Shown here one piece after another: positions 50,301-60,903 of a DNA stretch of 64,000 bases. The notes beneath the pieces were generated by a model. It was not told the origin of the DNA. It did not search any database and saw nothing but the letters and a program-made list of their open reading frames with translations. Position 1 is the stretch's first letter. Each line of letters starts with the position of its first letter. Source of the stretch: CAWKEY01 sp963696315. GTDB taxonomy: Bacteria; Pseudomonadota; Gammaproteobacteria; Methylococcales; Methylomonadaceae. The translations under genes were made by a program, and so were the position numbers. The DNA lies in the NCBI GenBank assembly GCA_963696315.1, contig CAVOJU010000048.1:19659-83658 (forward strand), read 5' to 3'.

Positions 50301-52782
50301 GCCCAGATCCAGATAGGCGGTATCGCTGGCTTCAGGCGATTTTTCTTGCGGGATATATAAAATGGCCTCGTCGGTCATGTTGATATATTCCCGGACTGCG
50401 GTATTGCCAAAGCTATGGCCGGCGCCGTCCTGGCGCTCCTTGAACAGGCCCAGGAAGGGAATGTCTTTTTCTTCACGTACAGCCAACGCTTTTTGATGCC
50501 ATTCGCTAGCGCTGGCGGCAATGTCCGCATAGCGCACACCGCCAACCGAGGCGTGAATGTTCGGGAAGTGCGGGCTTAATTTGGGTTCATCGGTATCCAG
50601 ATAATTGGATTCAAAAAACTCTCCGCCGATATAACTTTCTGCTGTGCACAGGCCAAACTTGCCCATGGTTTTCATCAGCGATTTTTCAGCCGCCTTTTGA
50701 AAATTGTAGAGAATTTTTTGTTGTTCAGCGGGGGTGTAATGGCTGATAACGCGGTTATGCACACTGAGCGGGCAGATGGCGGATGCGCCGAAACCCAGAA
50801 TCGTCGCGATATCATGCGGGCTGGCCGCCTGTCCGGTTTCAGCAATGATTGATGAGTTAAAGCGCAGGCCTTGTCTCACCAGGTGCTGGTTGGCGGCTGC
50901 AATCATGAGCAGGGCGGGAATGGCGGCTTTATCTTTACTGATGTTGATGTCGCTTAAAATGATAATGCCGGTATTGTTTCTGGCAGCCGCTTCCACTTGG
51001 GCACAGGCAGCCAGCAAGGCTTCTTCCAGCGCATCTTCGTTGCGCTTTGCATCAGTAAAATCAGGCGTATACAGCATATCCAGAGTAAGCACGCTGACGG
51101 TGGCTTGCCGGCGGATCTGCTCCAGTTGCGTGCGCTGTAAAATCGGCGATTCGATAACCAGTTGCTTGCTGAATTCATCGGAAAAGGTGGGCTTGGCACC
51201 CAAGGCAACACGCAGTGTCATGCCGTCGCTTTCGCGCAGGGAATCCAATGGCGGATTGGTTACCTGGGCAAAGCGCTGGCTAAAATAACGCGACATGCCG
51301 CCTTCCGCGATGGACAGCGCATTCGGCGCGATGCCGTAACCCATGGCCGATACTTTTTCCATGCCGCTGGACAGCATGGGGTCGAGCAGGAACTTGAAGC
51401 TTTCCTGGTTAAGCGAGTAAGCAGTATGTTGCTGGTCGATATTGAATGCGTGTTCGTTGTCCAGTTCGGAAAGTTCGACCTTCGGCAATTCTGTAAGGTG
51501 AATACAGCGTTGCGCCAATAAGGCCTGATAATCTTTTTCGGCGGCAAGACGTTCCATAACCTGATGGCTGTTATAAGCCTCGCCAGTGCTGTGATCAAAA
51601 TAGAGCATGCCGCCGGCTTCGATGCGGCCGCGTTTTAAAACCTCTTTGGGAGGGAAGTCAATTTGACCGGCTTCCGACATGACGGCGAGATAGTCAGCTG
51701 TTTCGACCGAACGCAAGGGACGCAAGCCCAGACGATCGAGGCGCGCGCCGACCCGGATGCCGTCATTGAAAATCAATGCGGCAGGGCCGTCATTTTTTTC
51801 TTCATACAGGCTGAAATACTCCAGCATGGCCCGTACTTCGGGCGACAGCGTGGTGTCATTTTCCCAGGCCGGCGGCATCATCGCCAATACGGCGGTGACA
51901 ATATCCAGGTTGTCTTCGTTGATACGACGGGTCAGGGTTTGGTCCAGGCGGCCGGAATCGGATTGTCCGCAAGGGAAAACAAGGTGTTTGTTATGCTGGC
52001 GGGCGATCGCGTTTTCACTTAAACGGTTTTTCTTGTCGGTGTTCAGTTCACCGTTATGCGCCATATAACGGAACGGTTGCGCCATCATGGTTGCCGGTGC
52101 GGTATTGGTGGAAAACCGGGTGTGAAAAAACAGCGTGCTGATTTCGTGATCTTTATCGTACAAGTCTTTAAAGTACGGGATCACTTCAAACGAGTTGAGC
52201 CGGCCTTTGTAAACTTGTGTGCGAGAACTCATCGATAAGGGGTAGAAACCGGTCAGCTCGGGGCGGGAAAAGCCTTCAACTTCAATATCCAGCAAGGCGG
52301 CCTGAATGTGTTTTTCAAACTCATCATGCGTAGCATTTTGCAAATCGGTCAGGGCGGCCAAAAATGACCTGCTTGATCGGTAATTGCGCTTTTACTGCGG
52401 CCGCATTGATGACGGATTTGTCGACCGGCACGTCACGCCACTGAATCACCGGCAAGGCAAAGTCTTTAAAGTGGCGTTCAATCAGTTCGCGGGCTGCAGA
52501 GTCATAGTGATCATGATCTTCCGGGAAAAAGAAGTTGGCAACGCCGAACTGGCCAAGTTCCAGAGTATCAATGCCGGTAATCTTGCGAAAGAACTTCACA
52601 GATAAATCGATATTAACGCCGGCGCCATCGCCGATGCCTTCCGCGCTCATGCCGCCGCGATGCGGAATGGTGCATAGCGCTTCATGGGATTTAACCAGCA
52701 GGTCGTGCGTTTGTTTACTCTGCTTGTGAGTAATAAAACCCACGCCGCAGCTGTCCTGGGACAAGTCAGCGTTATAAAGCAT
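47334..52782 (-). CDS. gltB: Glutamate synthase large subunit, long form, one frameshift
   Basis: GltB makes glutamate from glutamine and 2-oxoglutarate. The start is probably MLYNADLSQDSCGVGF (52,782), with the nucleophile Cys in QDSCGVGF after propeptide removal. A one-base break near 52,345 splits the glutaminase domain. Then follow the FMN synthase domain (GEGGQLPAAKVS, NVAGNSGGTGAAAVTSLKN), the [3Fe-4S] cysteines in RCVMAKNCNIKCPAGLTT, and the glutamate-synthase beta-helix (GVGKSACGGTLIIESPGGG). At ~1,815 residues it is about 300 longer than the usual ~1,500. The extra part is a C-terminal domain without a clear match (SDSALSFRLINSYSVLKK ... IGSTAWIIEQ). No gltD is adjacent. Confidence 0.88.
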
Positions 52783-52818
52783 GGGTTCTTTATTACTTAA
52801 TCGGGAATTATTAATCAT

Positions 52819-53216
52819 CTATCCAGCCCGTTCTAATCATGTTGCCGAAATGCAGCGTTTTTATAGTTCGTTTTTAATGTCTATTGGGGATCAAAATTAT
52901 TGCTTCAGTGGCCTGCATTAAAATCGCTATGAAATCATTTTCAGGTAAGTTTCATTCAGTGAAACCTACTAATAATAACACGATGAGATTTTTGTGTCAT
53001 TGGTACGAAATTGATTCTGCGGCAATCTTGCCGTGTGATCCGCTCTGTTTGCTTGATTAGGATACCGGGCTTTTCCCATTAATTGCCAATAGCGAATTTG
53101 GGGAAGGGATAAAACTATAAAACCCTGCCGGCTTCATGGTGTAATAATCCTTACTAGGGTCAGCGCGTTTAGTTGTTAGCGTGGGCCATCAGTCGATTGG
53201 TTTATAGTGAGTTGAT
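52819..53216. promoter_or_regulatory. Divergent control region between gltB and the Ubi-type hydroxylase
   Basis: These are 398 bases between gene starts. The one clear structure is an inverted repeat at 52,943-52,970: aggtaagtttca, loop ttcag, tgaaacctact, with a perfect six-base core. It could be an operator or a leader hairpin for gltB. No strong sigma-70 pair or known riboswitch was recognised. Confidence 0.45.
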
Positions 53217-54443
53217 ATGAAAGAAAATTTTGATGTGGTTGTAGTGGGTGGAGGCATGGTGGGTGCTGCGGTGGCCTGTGCGCTGGGAGGCAGCCGCTTG
53301 AAAGTGGCGGTGATAGAGAGTTCGCCGCCGCAGGCGTTTGCGCCGGACCAGCCGCATGATTTGCGGGTTTCTGCGCTCAGTATTGCCTCGAAGAACATTC
53401 TTGAAAGCGTGGGCGCCTGGGCCGGTGTCGTCAGCCGGCGCTTGTGTCCGTTTCGCAGGATGCGGGTTTGGGAAACGGCAGGCGATACGGAATTTTGCAG
53501 CGATGATATTGATTATCCTGAACTGGGTTACATCGTCGAAAACCGGGTGACCCAATTGGCCTTGCTGGAGCGTTTACGCGATTTTGACAATGTCGAGCTG
53601 ATTTGTCCGGCCAATATTACCAAAATCAATTATTCGGCCGATCCGCACAAACAGCATTCGGAGGTGCAATTGGCCGGCGGCCGCCAGCTGTCGGCAAAAG
53701 TGCTGGTTGCCGCCGATGGCGGTCAATCCAGAGTCAGACAGGCAGTGGGGCTGGGCGTCAACAGCTGGGATTATAATCAGCATGCGCTGGTGATTTATAT
53801 TGAAACCGCTTACGGGCAGCAGGACATTACCTGGCAGCGGTTTGTGCCCAGCGGCCCGCAGGCGTTTTTGCCGTTAACCGGGCATTATGGCTCGATTGTC
53901 TGGTATAACTCGCCGGATGAAGTCAGTCGCTTAAAAGCGCTGTCCAATGAACGCCTGATGGAAGAATTGGTGGCTACTTTTCCTGACTGCCTGGGCGAGG
54001 TCAACCAGGTGCTGGCGACGGCGAGTTTCCCGTTGAAACGCCAACATGCGCAGGCTTATGTCAAGCCCGGCGTGGCACTGGTCGGTGATGCAGCGCACAT
54101 GATCAATCCTTTGGCCGGGCAGGGCGTTAATATCGGCTTGCTGGATGCGGCGGCATTGGCCGAGGTGTTGCTTGCGGCGGATCAGGAAGGCCGTGATATT
54201 GGCGATGTGGCCATTTTAAAACGCTACGAGCAACTTCGGCGCAATGAAAATCTGATGATGATGACGGTGATGGATGTTTTTTACCGGGTGTTCAGCAATC
54301 AGGTGTTGCCGCTGAAGTTTTTGCGCAATCTGGGCTTGGGTCTGGCGGAGCGCATTGTGCCGGCCAAGAATAAGGTGATGCGCTATGCGATGGGGCTGGA
54401 AGGTCATTTGCCAAAGCTGGCGAGGGGCGAGCGGATTATTTGA
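53217..54443 (+). CDS. UbiH/UbiF-family FAD-dependent ubiquinone hydroxylase
   Basis: The 408 residues have the FAD motif DVVVVGGGMVGAAVACALGG, the middle DG motif VLVAADGGQSRVRQAVGLG and the C-terminal FAD motif VALVGDAAHMINPLAGQGVN, followed by NIGLLDAAALAEVL. This is the UbiH/UbiI/UbiF/VisC family, which hydroxylates the ring of the ubiquinone precursor. I cannot decide which ring position. RBS weak (gagttgat). Intact, alone on its strand before the antiporter. Confidence 0.88.
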   Translation: MKENFDVVVVGGGMVGAAVACALGGSRLKVAVIESSPPQAFAPDQPHDLRVSALSIASKNILESVGAWAGVVSRRLCPFRRMRVWETAGDTEFCSDDIDYPELGYIVENRVTQLALLERLRDFDNVELICPANITKINYSADPHKQHSEVQLAGGRQLSAKVLVAADGGQSRVRQAVGLGVNSWDYNQHALVIYIETAYGQQDITWQRFVPSGPQAFLPLTGHYGSIVWYNSPDEVSRLKALSNERLMEELVATFPDCLGEVNQVLATASFPLKRQHAQAYVKPGVALVGDAAHMINPLAGQGVNIGLLDAAALAEVLLAADQEGRDIGDVAILKRYEQLRRNENLMMMTVMDVFYRVFSNQVLPLKFLRNLGLGLAERIVPAKNKVMRYAMGLEGHLPKLARGERII

Positions 54444-54577
54444 GCAAGGCTTTAGCGCACAAATACCGGCTTAAGCCATAGCTTCGCCGCCAGCGGGAAG
54501 TGCAGGGATATGCGGCAACCGTACCGCTTAGCCAGGTCGCTGCAGAACAGTGGTGTGTAGAATCGTAGGAGGTTCCC

Positions 54578-55756
54578 ATGGATACCATCTTTCAAGCATT
54601 ATTCATGCTCATGCTGGTGATCTGGTTTGTGGCGGTGGTGATGCGCAAGATCGGGCTGCCTGTCATTATGGGCGAGCTTGTCATGGGTGTGGTGATAGGC
54701 CCCGCTGCTCTCGGTTGGGTGCAGCCCAGTGAAATTATCGAGATACTGGCGCAAATCGGTATCTTTTTTCTGATGCTGCATGCCGGTGTTGAAACCGAAC
54801 CCAGAGAGTTTTTTGATGCCTTGAAAAATTCGCTGGCCTTAGTTGTGGTTGGCGCGATCGTGCCTTTCTTTGTCAGCCTGGGCGTTGCGCTGGCCTTTGG
54901 TTATGCGCTGGTGGATTCTGTTTTCGTCGGTTTAACCATGACCGCCACGGCGGTCGTTATCACCTTGAAGATTTTAAGAGACCTGGGTTTGCATCATACC
55001 CGGTTTGCACGCGTGATCGTCGCGTCCTGCGTGATTGATAATTTGTTGTCTCTGATCGTCTTCAGCTTTGTGCTCGGTGCTTTGAAGGGTGAGGAAATGG
55101 AACTTGCTCAATTGGCTATCGTGGCCGGAAAAATCCTGTTGTTTTTTGCGGTTTCCGTAGGCATTGGTTATTACCTTTATCCGAAAATGACCTTCCCCTT
55201 CCATAATAAAAACGGCAAGGGCTTTACCTTTGTGCTGGTGCTGGGTTTTGCCGGCGGCTTGCTGGCGCAAGCGATCGGCCTGCATATTATGGTTGGGGCC
55301 TACATCGCCGGGCTGTTTTTTGAAGAAAGGGTGGCGAACAAGAAGTTATATGATCTGGTCAATGATCGTTTATATGGCCTGTCCTATTCGTTTCTGGGGC
55401 CTATCTTTTTTATTTCATTGGGTTTTCATATCACCTTCAATTTGTCGGCAGGCAGTATCTGGATGCTGGTGACGCTGACGGCCATGGTCTTGATTGGGCA
55501 GGTTGTTAGTGCCGGCCTGATGGCAAGGCGCATGCAGTTTACCTGGCTGGAGTCGTTAACAATTGGCGCGGGTATGTGCGGGCGGGCTGAAATGGCCTTC
55601 ATTCTGGCATCTGTGGGTATAGACCTGGGCATATTGAATAATGAGCTTTTTTCGGTGCTGGTCTTCACAGCGTTTCTGCTCAATTTACTGACACCGCTGA
55701 TGTTGAAAGGCTGCGCCGTGTTGCTGGAAAAATATCAGCCGCACTGGCTCTATTAG
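54578..55756 (+). CDS. CPA2-family cation:proton antiporter
   Basis: The 392-residue protein has about 11-12 hydrophobic helices and the CPA2 opening IGLPVIMGELVMGVVIGPAALG, then FFLMLHAGVETEPREFF, TMTATAVVITLKILRDLG and GAGMCGRAEMAFILASVG. The soluble TrkA domains found in KefB/KefC are absent, so it belongs to the shorter NapA/GerN-like group. Likely inner-membrane sodium or potassium/proton exchange. The start is supported by GTAGGAGG about 10 bases upstream. Confidence 0.88.
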   Translation: MDTIFQALFMLMLVIWFVAVVMRKIGLPVIMGELVMGVVIGPAALGWVQPSEIIEILAQIGIFFLMLHAGVETEPREFFDALKNSLALVVVGAIVPFFVSLGVALAFGYALVDSVFVGLTMTATAVVITLKILRDLGLHHTRFARVIVASCVIDNLLSLIVFSFVLGALKGEEMELAQLAIVAGKILLFFAVSVGIGYYLYPKMTFPFHNKNGKGFTFVLVLGFAGGLLAQAIGLHIMVGAYIAGLFFEERVANKKLYDLVNDRLYGLSYSFLGPIFFISLGFHITFNLSAGSIWMLVTLTAMVLIGQVVSAGLMARRMQFTWLESLTIGAGMCGRAEMAFILASVGIDLGILNNELFSVLVFTAFLLNLLTPLMLKGCAVLLEKYQPHWLY

Positions 55757-55930
55757 ATGAGCTGCGTAGGTGCAGCCAACTTTAAACCAGCAAGAGAGCA
55801 CCGGTGCTGTAGCGAAACCTTCATGAAACTGTCACAAAAGCCAAATAAAGTTGACATAAAACCCAATTAAACTCTTGGGAAGGTGGGGTAACTCCCTTCG
55901 GATCGTTAATGCAATCAAGAGATTCAGATC

Positions 55931-56038
55931 ATGTCAGCCTTATACAAAGAAATCCTTTTCGGTTCAGTGCTTGCAATTGTCGTCACCGCATGGGCTTTAG
56001 TTCAATTGGCTTCCCTGCTGCCTCGTCTATATTTTTAA
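55931..56038 (+). CDS. Possible 35-residue single-span membrane protein
   Basis: ATG 55,931 to TAA 56,038 encodes MSALYKEILFGSVLAIVVTA and continues WALVQLASLLPRLYF, one hydrophobic helix with short ends. It lies in an otherwise empty 400-base gap between the antiporter and lpdA. The ribosome site is weak (aagaga). It could be a real small membrane protein or chance. Confidence 0.4.
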   Translation: MSALYKEILFGSVLAIVVTAWALVQLASLLPRLYF

Positions 56039-56155
56039 CTTCACGAGAGGGTTGTCATGTTGATTTCAGTCAACCAGCGGGCGAACTTGCCGCTGCCCAA
56101 TGGCAGTTCGCCAATATATCCGTTTAACTTTGAGCCGGTTTCAGTGCAGTGCTGA

Positions 56156-57604
56156 TCAACTCAGCTTGCATGGCAAATGTAGCGTTCTGTTTTCGAGCGC
56201 CAAAGCGGCTTCATGCATGGCTTCTGAAAGGGTAGGGTGCGCGTGTATGGTTCTGGCAAGGTCTTCGCTGCTGGCGGAGAATTCCATGGCAATCACGGCT
56301 TCTGCAATCAGTTCCGAGGCATTGGCGCCAATGATATGAACACCGAGGACAGTGTCGTGATCGGCATGGGCAATAATTTTCACCATGCCTTCCGGTTTAC
56401 CCATGGTATGGGCGCGGGCGGTAGCGCTTAAGGGGAAGGTGCCTATCTTGATATTTTCACCCATGGCTCTTAAGTCCTGCTCGGTTTGACCTACCCAGGC
56501 AATTTCAGGATCGGTGTAAATCACGCTGGGTAGTTTGGCATAATTGATGGGAGTGTGCTTGCCGGCAATTTGTTCGGCCACAAATAAGCCTTCTTCTATA
56601 CCTTTATGGGCCAGCATCGGGCCGAGTAAGGTCAAATCGCCGATGGCAAAGACGCCCGGCAAAGTGGTGCGGCAGTTTTCGTCGACATGGACAAAACCAT
56701 TTTCATCAAGCACCAGATTGGCTTCAGGTGCGGCCAGTGGCTCGGTGTTGGGTTGGCGGCCGGTGGCAACGACCAATTTGTCCACACGCAGGGAATGGGT
56801 GCCCTCCTGGTTGATATATTCCACAGTGACTTTTTTATTGCCTTTTTTGGCGGAAATAACGCGCGCGCCCAACCGTATATCCAAGCCCTGTTGGCTGTAA
56901 ATGCGCAAGGCCTCTCGGGAGATTTCCTGGTCTGGCAGCGTTAAAAACGTCTCTTGTGCTTCCAGCATAATGGTTTCGGCTCCCAACCGGTTCCAGATGC
57001 CGGCCAATTCAAGACCGATAACACCGGCGCCGATGATGCCCAGTCTTTTGGGAACGGCATCCATATTGAGTGCGGCGGTGGAGTCCAGGATAAATTCGTT
57101 GTCAATGGCTGCACAGGACAATTTCATCGGTGATGAGCCGGTGGCCAGAATAATATGATCCCCTTCAAGTACCGAATGGGCGCTGTGCTCAATCGGCGTG
57201 ATTCCAACTTCGCGGGCATTGAGCAATCTGCCATGAGCGTGAATGCGGTCAATTTTATGATGAGCAAAGATATCGACAATTTTATGGTTGAGCGCAGCGA
57301 CGATTTTATCTTTACGCTGAATCAACTGCGGAATATCCAGCGAAATATTATCAGCGTGTATGCCGTGCTTGTGGATTTCGTGGTTGAGTGAATGATACAG
57401 CTTGGCCGATTCCAGCAAGGCCATCGAGGAAACACTGCCGGCATTGACATAGGTGCCGCCCAAGCTGCTCTGGTGTTTGTTGTTAGTCCAGTTATCGACG
57501 CAAGCCGTCTTTAAACCGAGCTGCGCGCAACGGATGGCGCTGACATAACCGGCCGGTCCTGCGCCAATAACGATGACATCGTAGTGAGATTGCTTTTTTG
57601 ACAT
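56156..57604 (-). CDS. lpdA: Dihydrolipoyl dehydrogenase-like protein lacking the redox cysteines
   Basis: The 482-residue protein has the whole E3 architecture: FAD motif VIVIGAGPAGYVSAIRCAQLG, NAD motif LGIIGAGVIGLELAGIWNRLG, GVFAIGDLTLLGPMLAHKG, and the interface motif HAHPTLSEAMHEAA with the catalytic His and Glu. However, the disulfide motif, normally GGTCLNVGCIPSK, reads GGTYVNAGSVSSM (residues 49-61): both cysteines are replaced (Tyr52, Ser57), as is the lysine. The frame is open throughout, and each loss needs only one or two base changes. It starts 15 bases after sucB ends, so it was the E3 of the 2-oxoglutarate dehydrogenase operon. As it stands it should not oxidise dihydrolipoamide. 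Confidence 0.88.
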   Translation of the reverse strand: MSKKQSHYDVIVIGAGPAGYVSAIRCAQLGLKTACVDNWTNNKHQSSLGGTYVNAGSVSSMALLESAKLYHSLNHEIHKHGIHADNISLDIPQLIQRKDKIVAALNHKIVDIFAHHKIDRIHAHGRLLNAREVGITPIEHSAHSVLEGDHIILATGSSPMKLSCAAIDNEFILDSTAALNMDAVPKRLGIIGAGVIGLELAGIWNRLGAETIMLEAQETFLTLPDQEISREALRIYSQQGLDIRLGARVISAKKGNKKVTVEYINQEGTHSLRVDKLVVATGRQPNTEPLAAPEANLVLDENGFVHVDENCRTTLPGVFAIGDLTLLGPMLAHKGIEEGLFVAEQIAGKHTPINYAKLPSVIYTDPEIAWVGQTEQDLRAMGENIKIGTFPLSATARAHTMGKPEGMVKIIAHADHDTVLGVHIIGANASELIAEAVIAMEFSASSEDLARTIHAHPTLSEAMHEAALALENRTLHLPCKLS

Positions 57605-57618
57605 AATGAAGTCCGGCT

Positions 57619-58200
57619 TTAAATGTTAAGAAGTAAATGAGCGGGCGCTTCCAGGCATTCTTTTATGGTGACTAAAAACTGTACGGCTTCGCGGCCATCG
57701 ACCAGCCGATGATCGTAGGATAAGGCCAGGTACATCACCGGCCTGGCGACTATCTGCCCATTTTCCACAACGGCACGATCCTTGATGGCATGCATGCCCA
57801 GGATCGCACACTGAGGCGGGTTAAGTATCGGTGTAGACAGCATCGATCCGAATATACCGCCGTTGGTAATGGTAAAGGTGCCGCCCTGCAGGTCATCAAA
57901 ACTCAAGGTACCTGAGCGTGCTTTTTCCCCGAAATCGGCAATGCTTTTTTCGATGCCGGCAAAATCAAGCTGATCGGCGTCGCGAAGCACCGGCACAATC
58001 AGTCCGCGCGGCGTGGTAACGGCAATGCCGATGTCATAGTAACCGTGATAAATGATGTCGTGATCATCAATCGACGCGTTGATGGCCGGAAAGCGTTTGA
58101 GCGCTTCAACAGAGGCTTTGACAAAGAATGACATGAAGCCCAGTTTGATGTTGTGTTTTTGTTCAAAGCGGCCTTTGTATTGATTGCGCAGATCGATCAC
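57619..58200 (-). CDS. sucB: 2-oxoglutarate dehydrogenase E2 (SucB/OdhB), C-terminal catalytic part, cut at chimeric join
   Basis: E2 transfers succinyl groups from lipoyl to CoA. The visible 193 residues are the acyltransferase core from VIDLRNQYKGRFEQKHNIKLGFMS-like sequence onward, with GIAVTTPRGLIVPVLRDA, FTITNGGIFGSM and the catalytic YDHRLVDGREAV. The lipoyl and E1/E3-binding domains are missing because the contig switches to archaeal DNA at about 58,200, not because of a natural truncation. lpdA follows. Confidence 0.9.
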   Translation of the reverse strand: MIDLRNQYKGRFEQKHNIKLGFMSFFVKASVEALKRFPAINASIDDHDIIYHGYYDIGIAVTTPRGLIVPVLRDADQLDFAGIEKSIADFGEKARSGTLSFDDLQGGTFTITNGGIFGSMLSTPILNPPQCAILGMHAIKDRAVVENGQIVARPVMYLALSYDHRLVDGREAVQFLVTIKECLEAPAHLLLNI

Positions 58201-58206
58201 ATAAAT
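58195..58206. other. Chimeric junction between bacterial and archaeal sequence
   Basis: Left of ~58,200 the minus strand is the sucB core; right of it, it is the first 135 residues of argF. Both genes are cut in mid-domain. GC content drops sharply to the right, and the gene families change from gammaproteobacterial to methanogen-like. This is most simply an assembly artefact. Confidence 0.85.
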
Positions 58207-58604
58207 ACATCAGTTAGAGCTTGACATGGATGTTCCTTATTTGTTAATCCATTAATTACGGGAACATTGGAGTTTTCTGCGAATTTTTGAACGTCGGAAT
58301 GTTCTTTGGCCCTTATCATGACTCCATCAACGTACCGAGTCATTACCTTCGCTGTATCTTCGATTAGTTCCCCACGACCCAATTGCATATCAGATGCAGA
58401 TAAGTAAAGTGGACTACCACCTAAATGTAACATTGCAACTTCAAAGGATATTCTGGTCCTAGTTGACGCTTTTTCAAATATCATTGCAAGGGTTTGATTC
58501 TTAAGAGGTTTTCTACCAGTTAGATTCTTTTTAAAATTTCCTGCTTCTTCAAGTATTTCAAATATGTCCTGCTTAGCATCCGTTACCGATAAAAGATGTT
58601 TCAT
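58197..58604 (-). CDS. argF: Ornithine carbamoyltransferase, N-terminal half (cut at junction)
   Basis: ArgF condenses carbamoyl phosphate with ornithine in arginine synthesis. The 135 residues from MKHLLSVTDAKQDIFEILEE include the carbamoyl phosphate site EKASTRTRISFEVAMLHLGG and HPCQALTD, after which the chimeric join cuts it. The usual length is ~300. AT-rich codon use and the neighbouring purD and ilv genes fit a methanogen of the Methanobacteriales. This half has no frame break. Confidence 0.9.
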   Translation of the reverse strand: MKHLLSVTDAKQDIFEILEEAGNFKKNLTGRKPLKNQTLAMIFEKASTRTRISFEVAMLHLGGSPLYLSASDMQLGRGELIEDTAKVMTRYVDGVMIRAKEHSDVQKFAENSNVPVINGLTNKEHPCQALTDVFM

Positions 58605-58696
58605 TAAATTCCCCCAACAACTGAATATTCCTCATAAGAATTAAATTATCTTGTAACAAGTTTACTTATATTTAACTGAAAAATAAATTAATTATG

Positions 58697-59264
58697 TTAT
58701 TTTTCTTGACATTCTATTTGAAAAACACACTTTATGTTTTCTATTTGCCTCTCATTTTCCCGAAGCTTTTCTTCTTCAGCCATAAACTTATTGCAATATC
58801 CTATCCACTCATGGTGTGACTCTGGAGTTTTTGTTTCCTGAAATTTTTTTTGTGAGTCCATCCTCATTTTTTTTAATTTGAAAAGATTTTTCTCTATTTT
58901 ATCATGTTCCTTCATTGCCTCATGGAACATTTCAGTAATGCCTGATCTAACGTGATTTTTCATGATCTGATGAAGCGTGAAAAATTCCTTCTCCTTTTTT
59001 GAAATCGCTTCTTCTAATTCAATTTCTAACTTTGAAGGATGATTTCAACTTCAGTTTGAATTATGGATTTTAGTGATTTGGAACTACTAAAATCATTATT
59101 TCGAATTTCATCAATTATTAACCTGTTTTTAGATAAATCATGAATAATTGTCCGTTTATGAGTTTCTAAATTATTATTTCAATTTCCAAATCCAAAATTT
59201 GGTTCGCAGTATCCGAGTTAAAATCTGGATATTTTTGAGCCTTTCAAGATATCTTCTATTGGTC
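58697..59264 (-). pseudogene. Coiled-coil protein of unknown function (archaeal part), frameshifted
   Basis: Reading from ATG 59,264 (MTNRRYLERLKNIQ) through shifts near 59,215, 59,170 and 59,035, the segments NLETHKRTIIHDLSKNRLII, EIELEEAISKKEKEFFTL and MKNHVRSGITEMFHEAMKEH connect to a clean last frame ending at 58,697. The whole is rich in Lys, Glu and Ile and strongly predicted to be helical, about 185 residues. No family recognised. It sits between argF and purD on the same strand. Confidence 0.5.
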
Positions 59265-59297
59265 ATTTAAATACCCCAAAAAAATATGGAATAGAGG

Positions 59298-60598
<1,301 letters not shown>

Positions 60599-60903
60599 AA
60601 AATTCCTCCATATTATATTTATAATTTCCTATACTTATAAAAATGATTGTAAAAGGGAGAATGCCATAATAAAACATGTTTTTCCAGGGCCTCATCCAAT
60701 AATAATAGCAACTAAGGATATATTTTAATATTTAAAATTATATTCTTTGAATAAAATAATTCTCTTGAAAAAATCATGAAGAATAAAAGATAATATATAC
60801 ATCAACATTCAATGTTGAAATAAATAGAAATAAATTTAGGATTAATAAAGAAATGAACGATAGTATGGACAATAAGTTGATTAAAATTAGGTAAGGTTTT
60901 TTT
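60599..60903. promoter_or_regulatory. Divergent AT-rich region between purD and ilvB (archaeal)
   Basis: About 305 bases separate the two starts, very AT-rich. A possible archaeal TATA element is aaaagataatatatac near 60,786-60,801 for ilvB. For purD the opposite strand also has several A/T runs but none is clearly better. No structured RNA recognised. Confidence 0.3.

Noticed and set aside
55851..55880. Sigma-70 promoter for the small membrane frame (ttgaca at 55,851)
   Set aside because: No acceptable -10 element lies 16-18 bases downstream.
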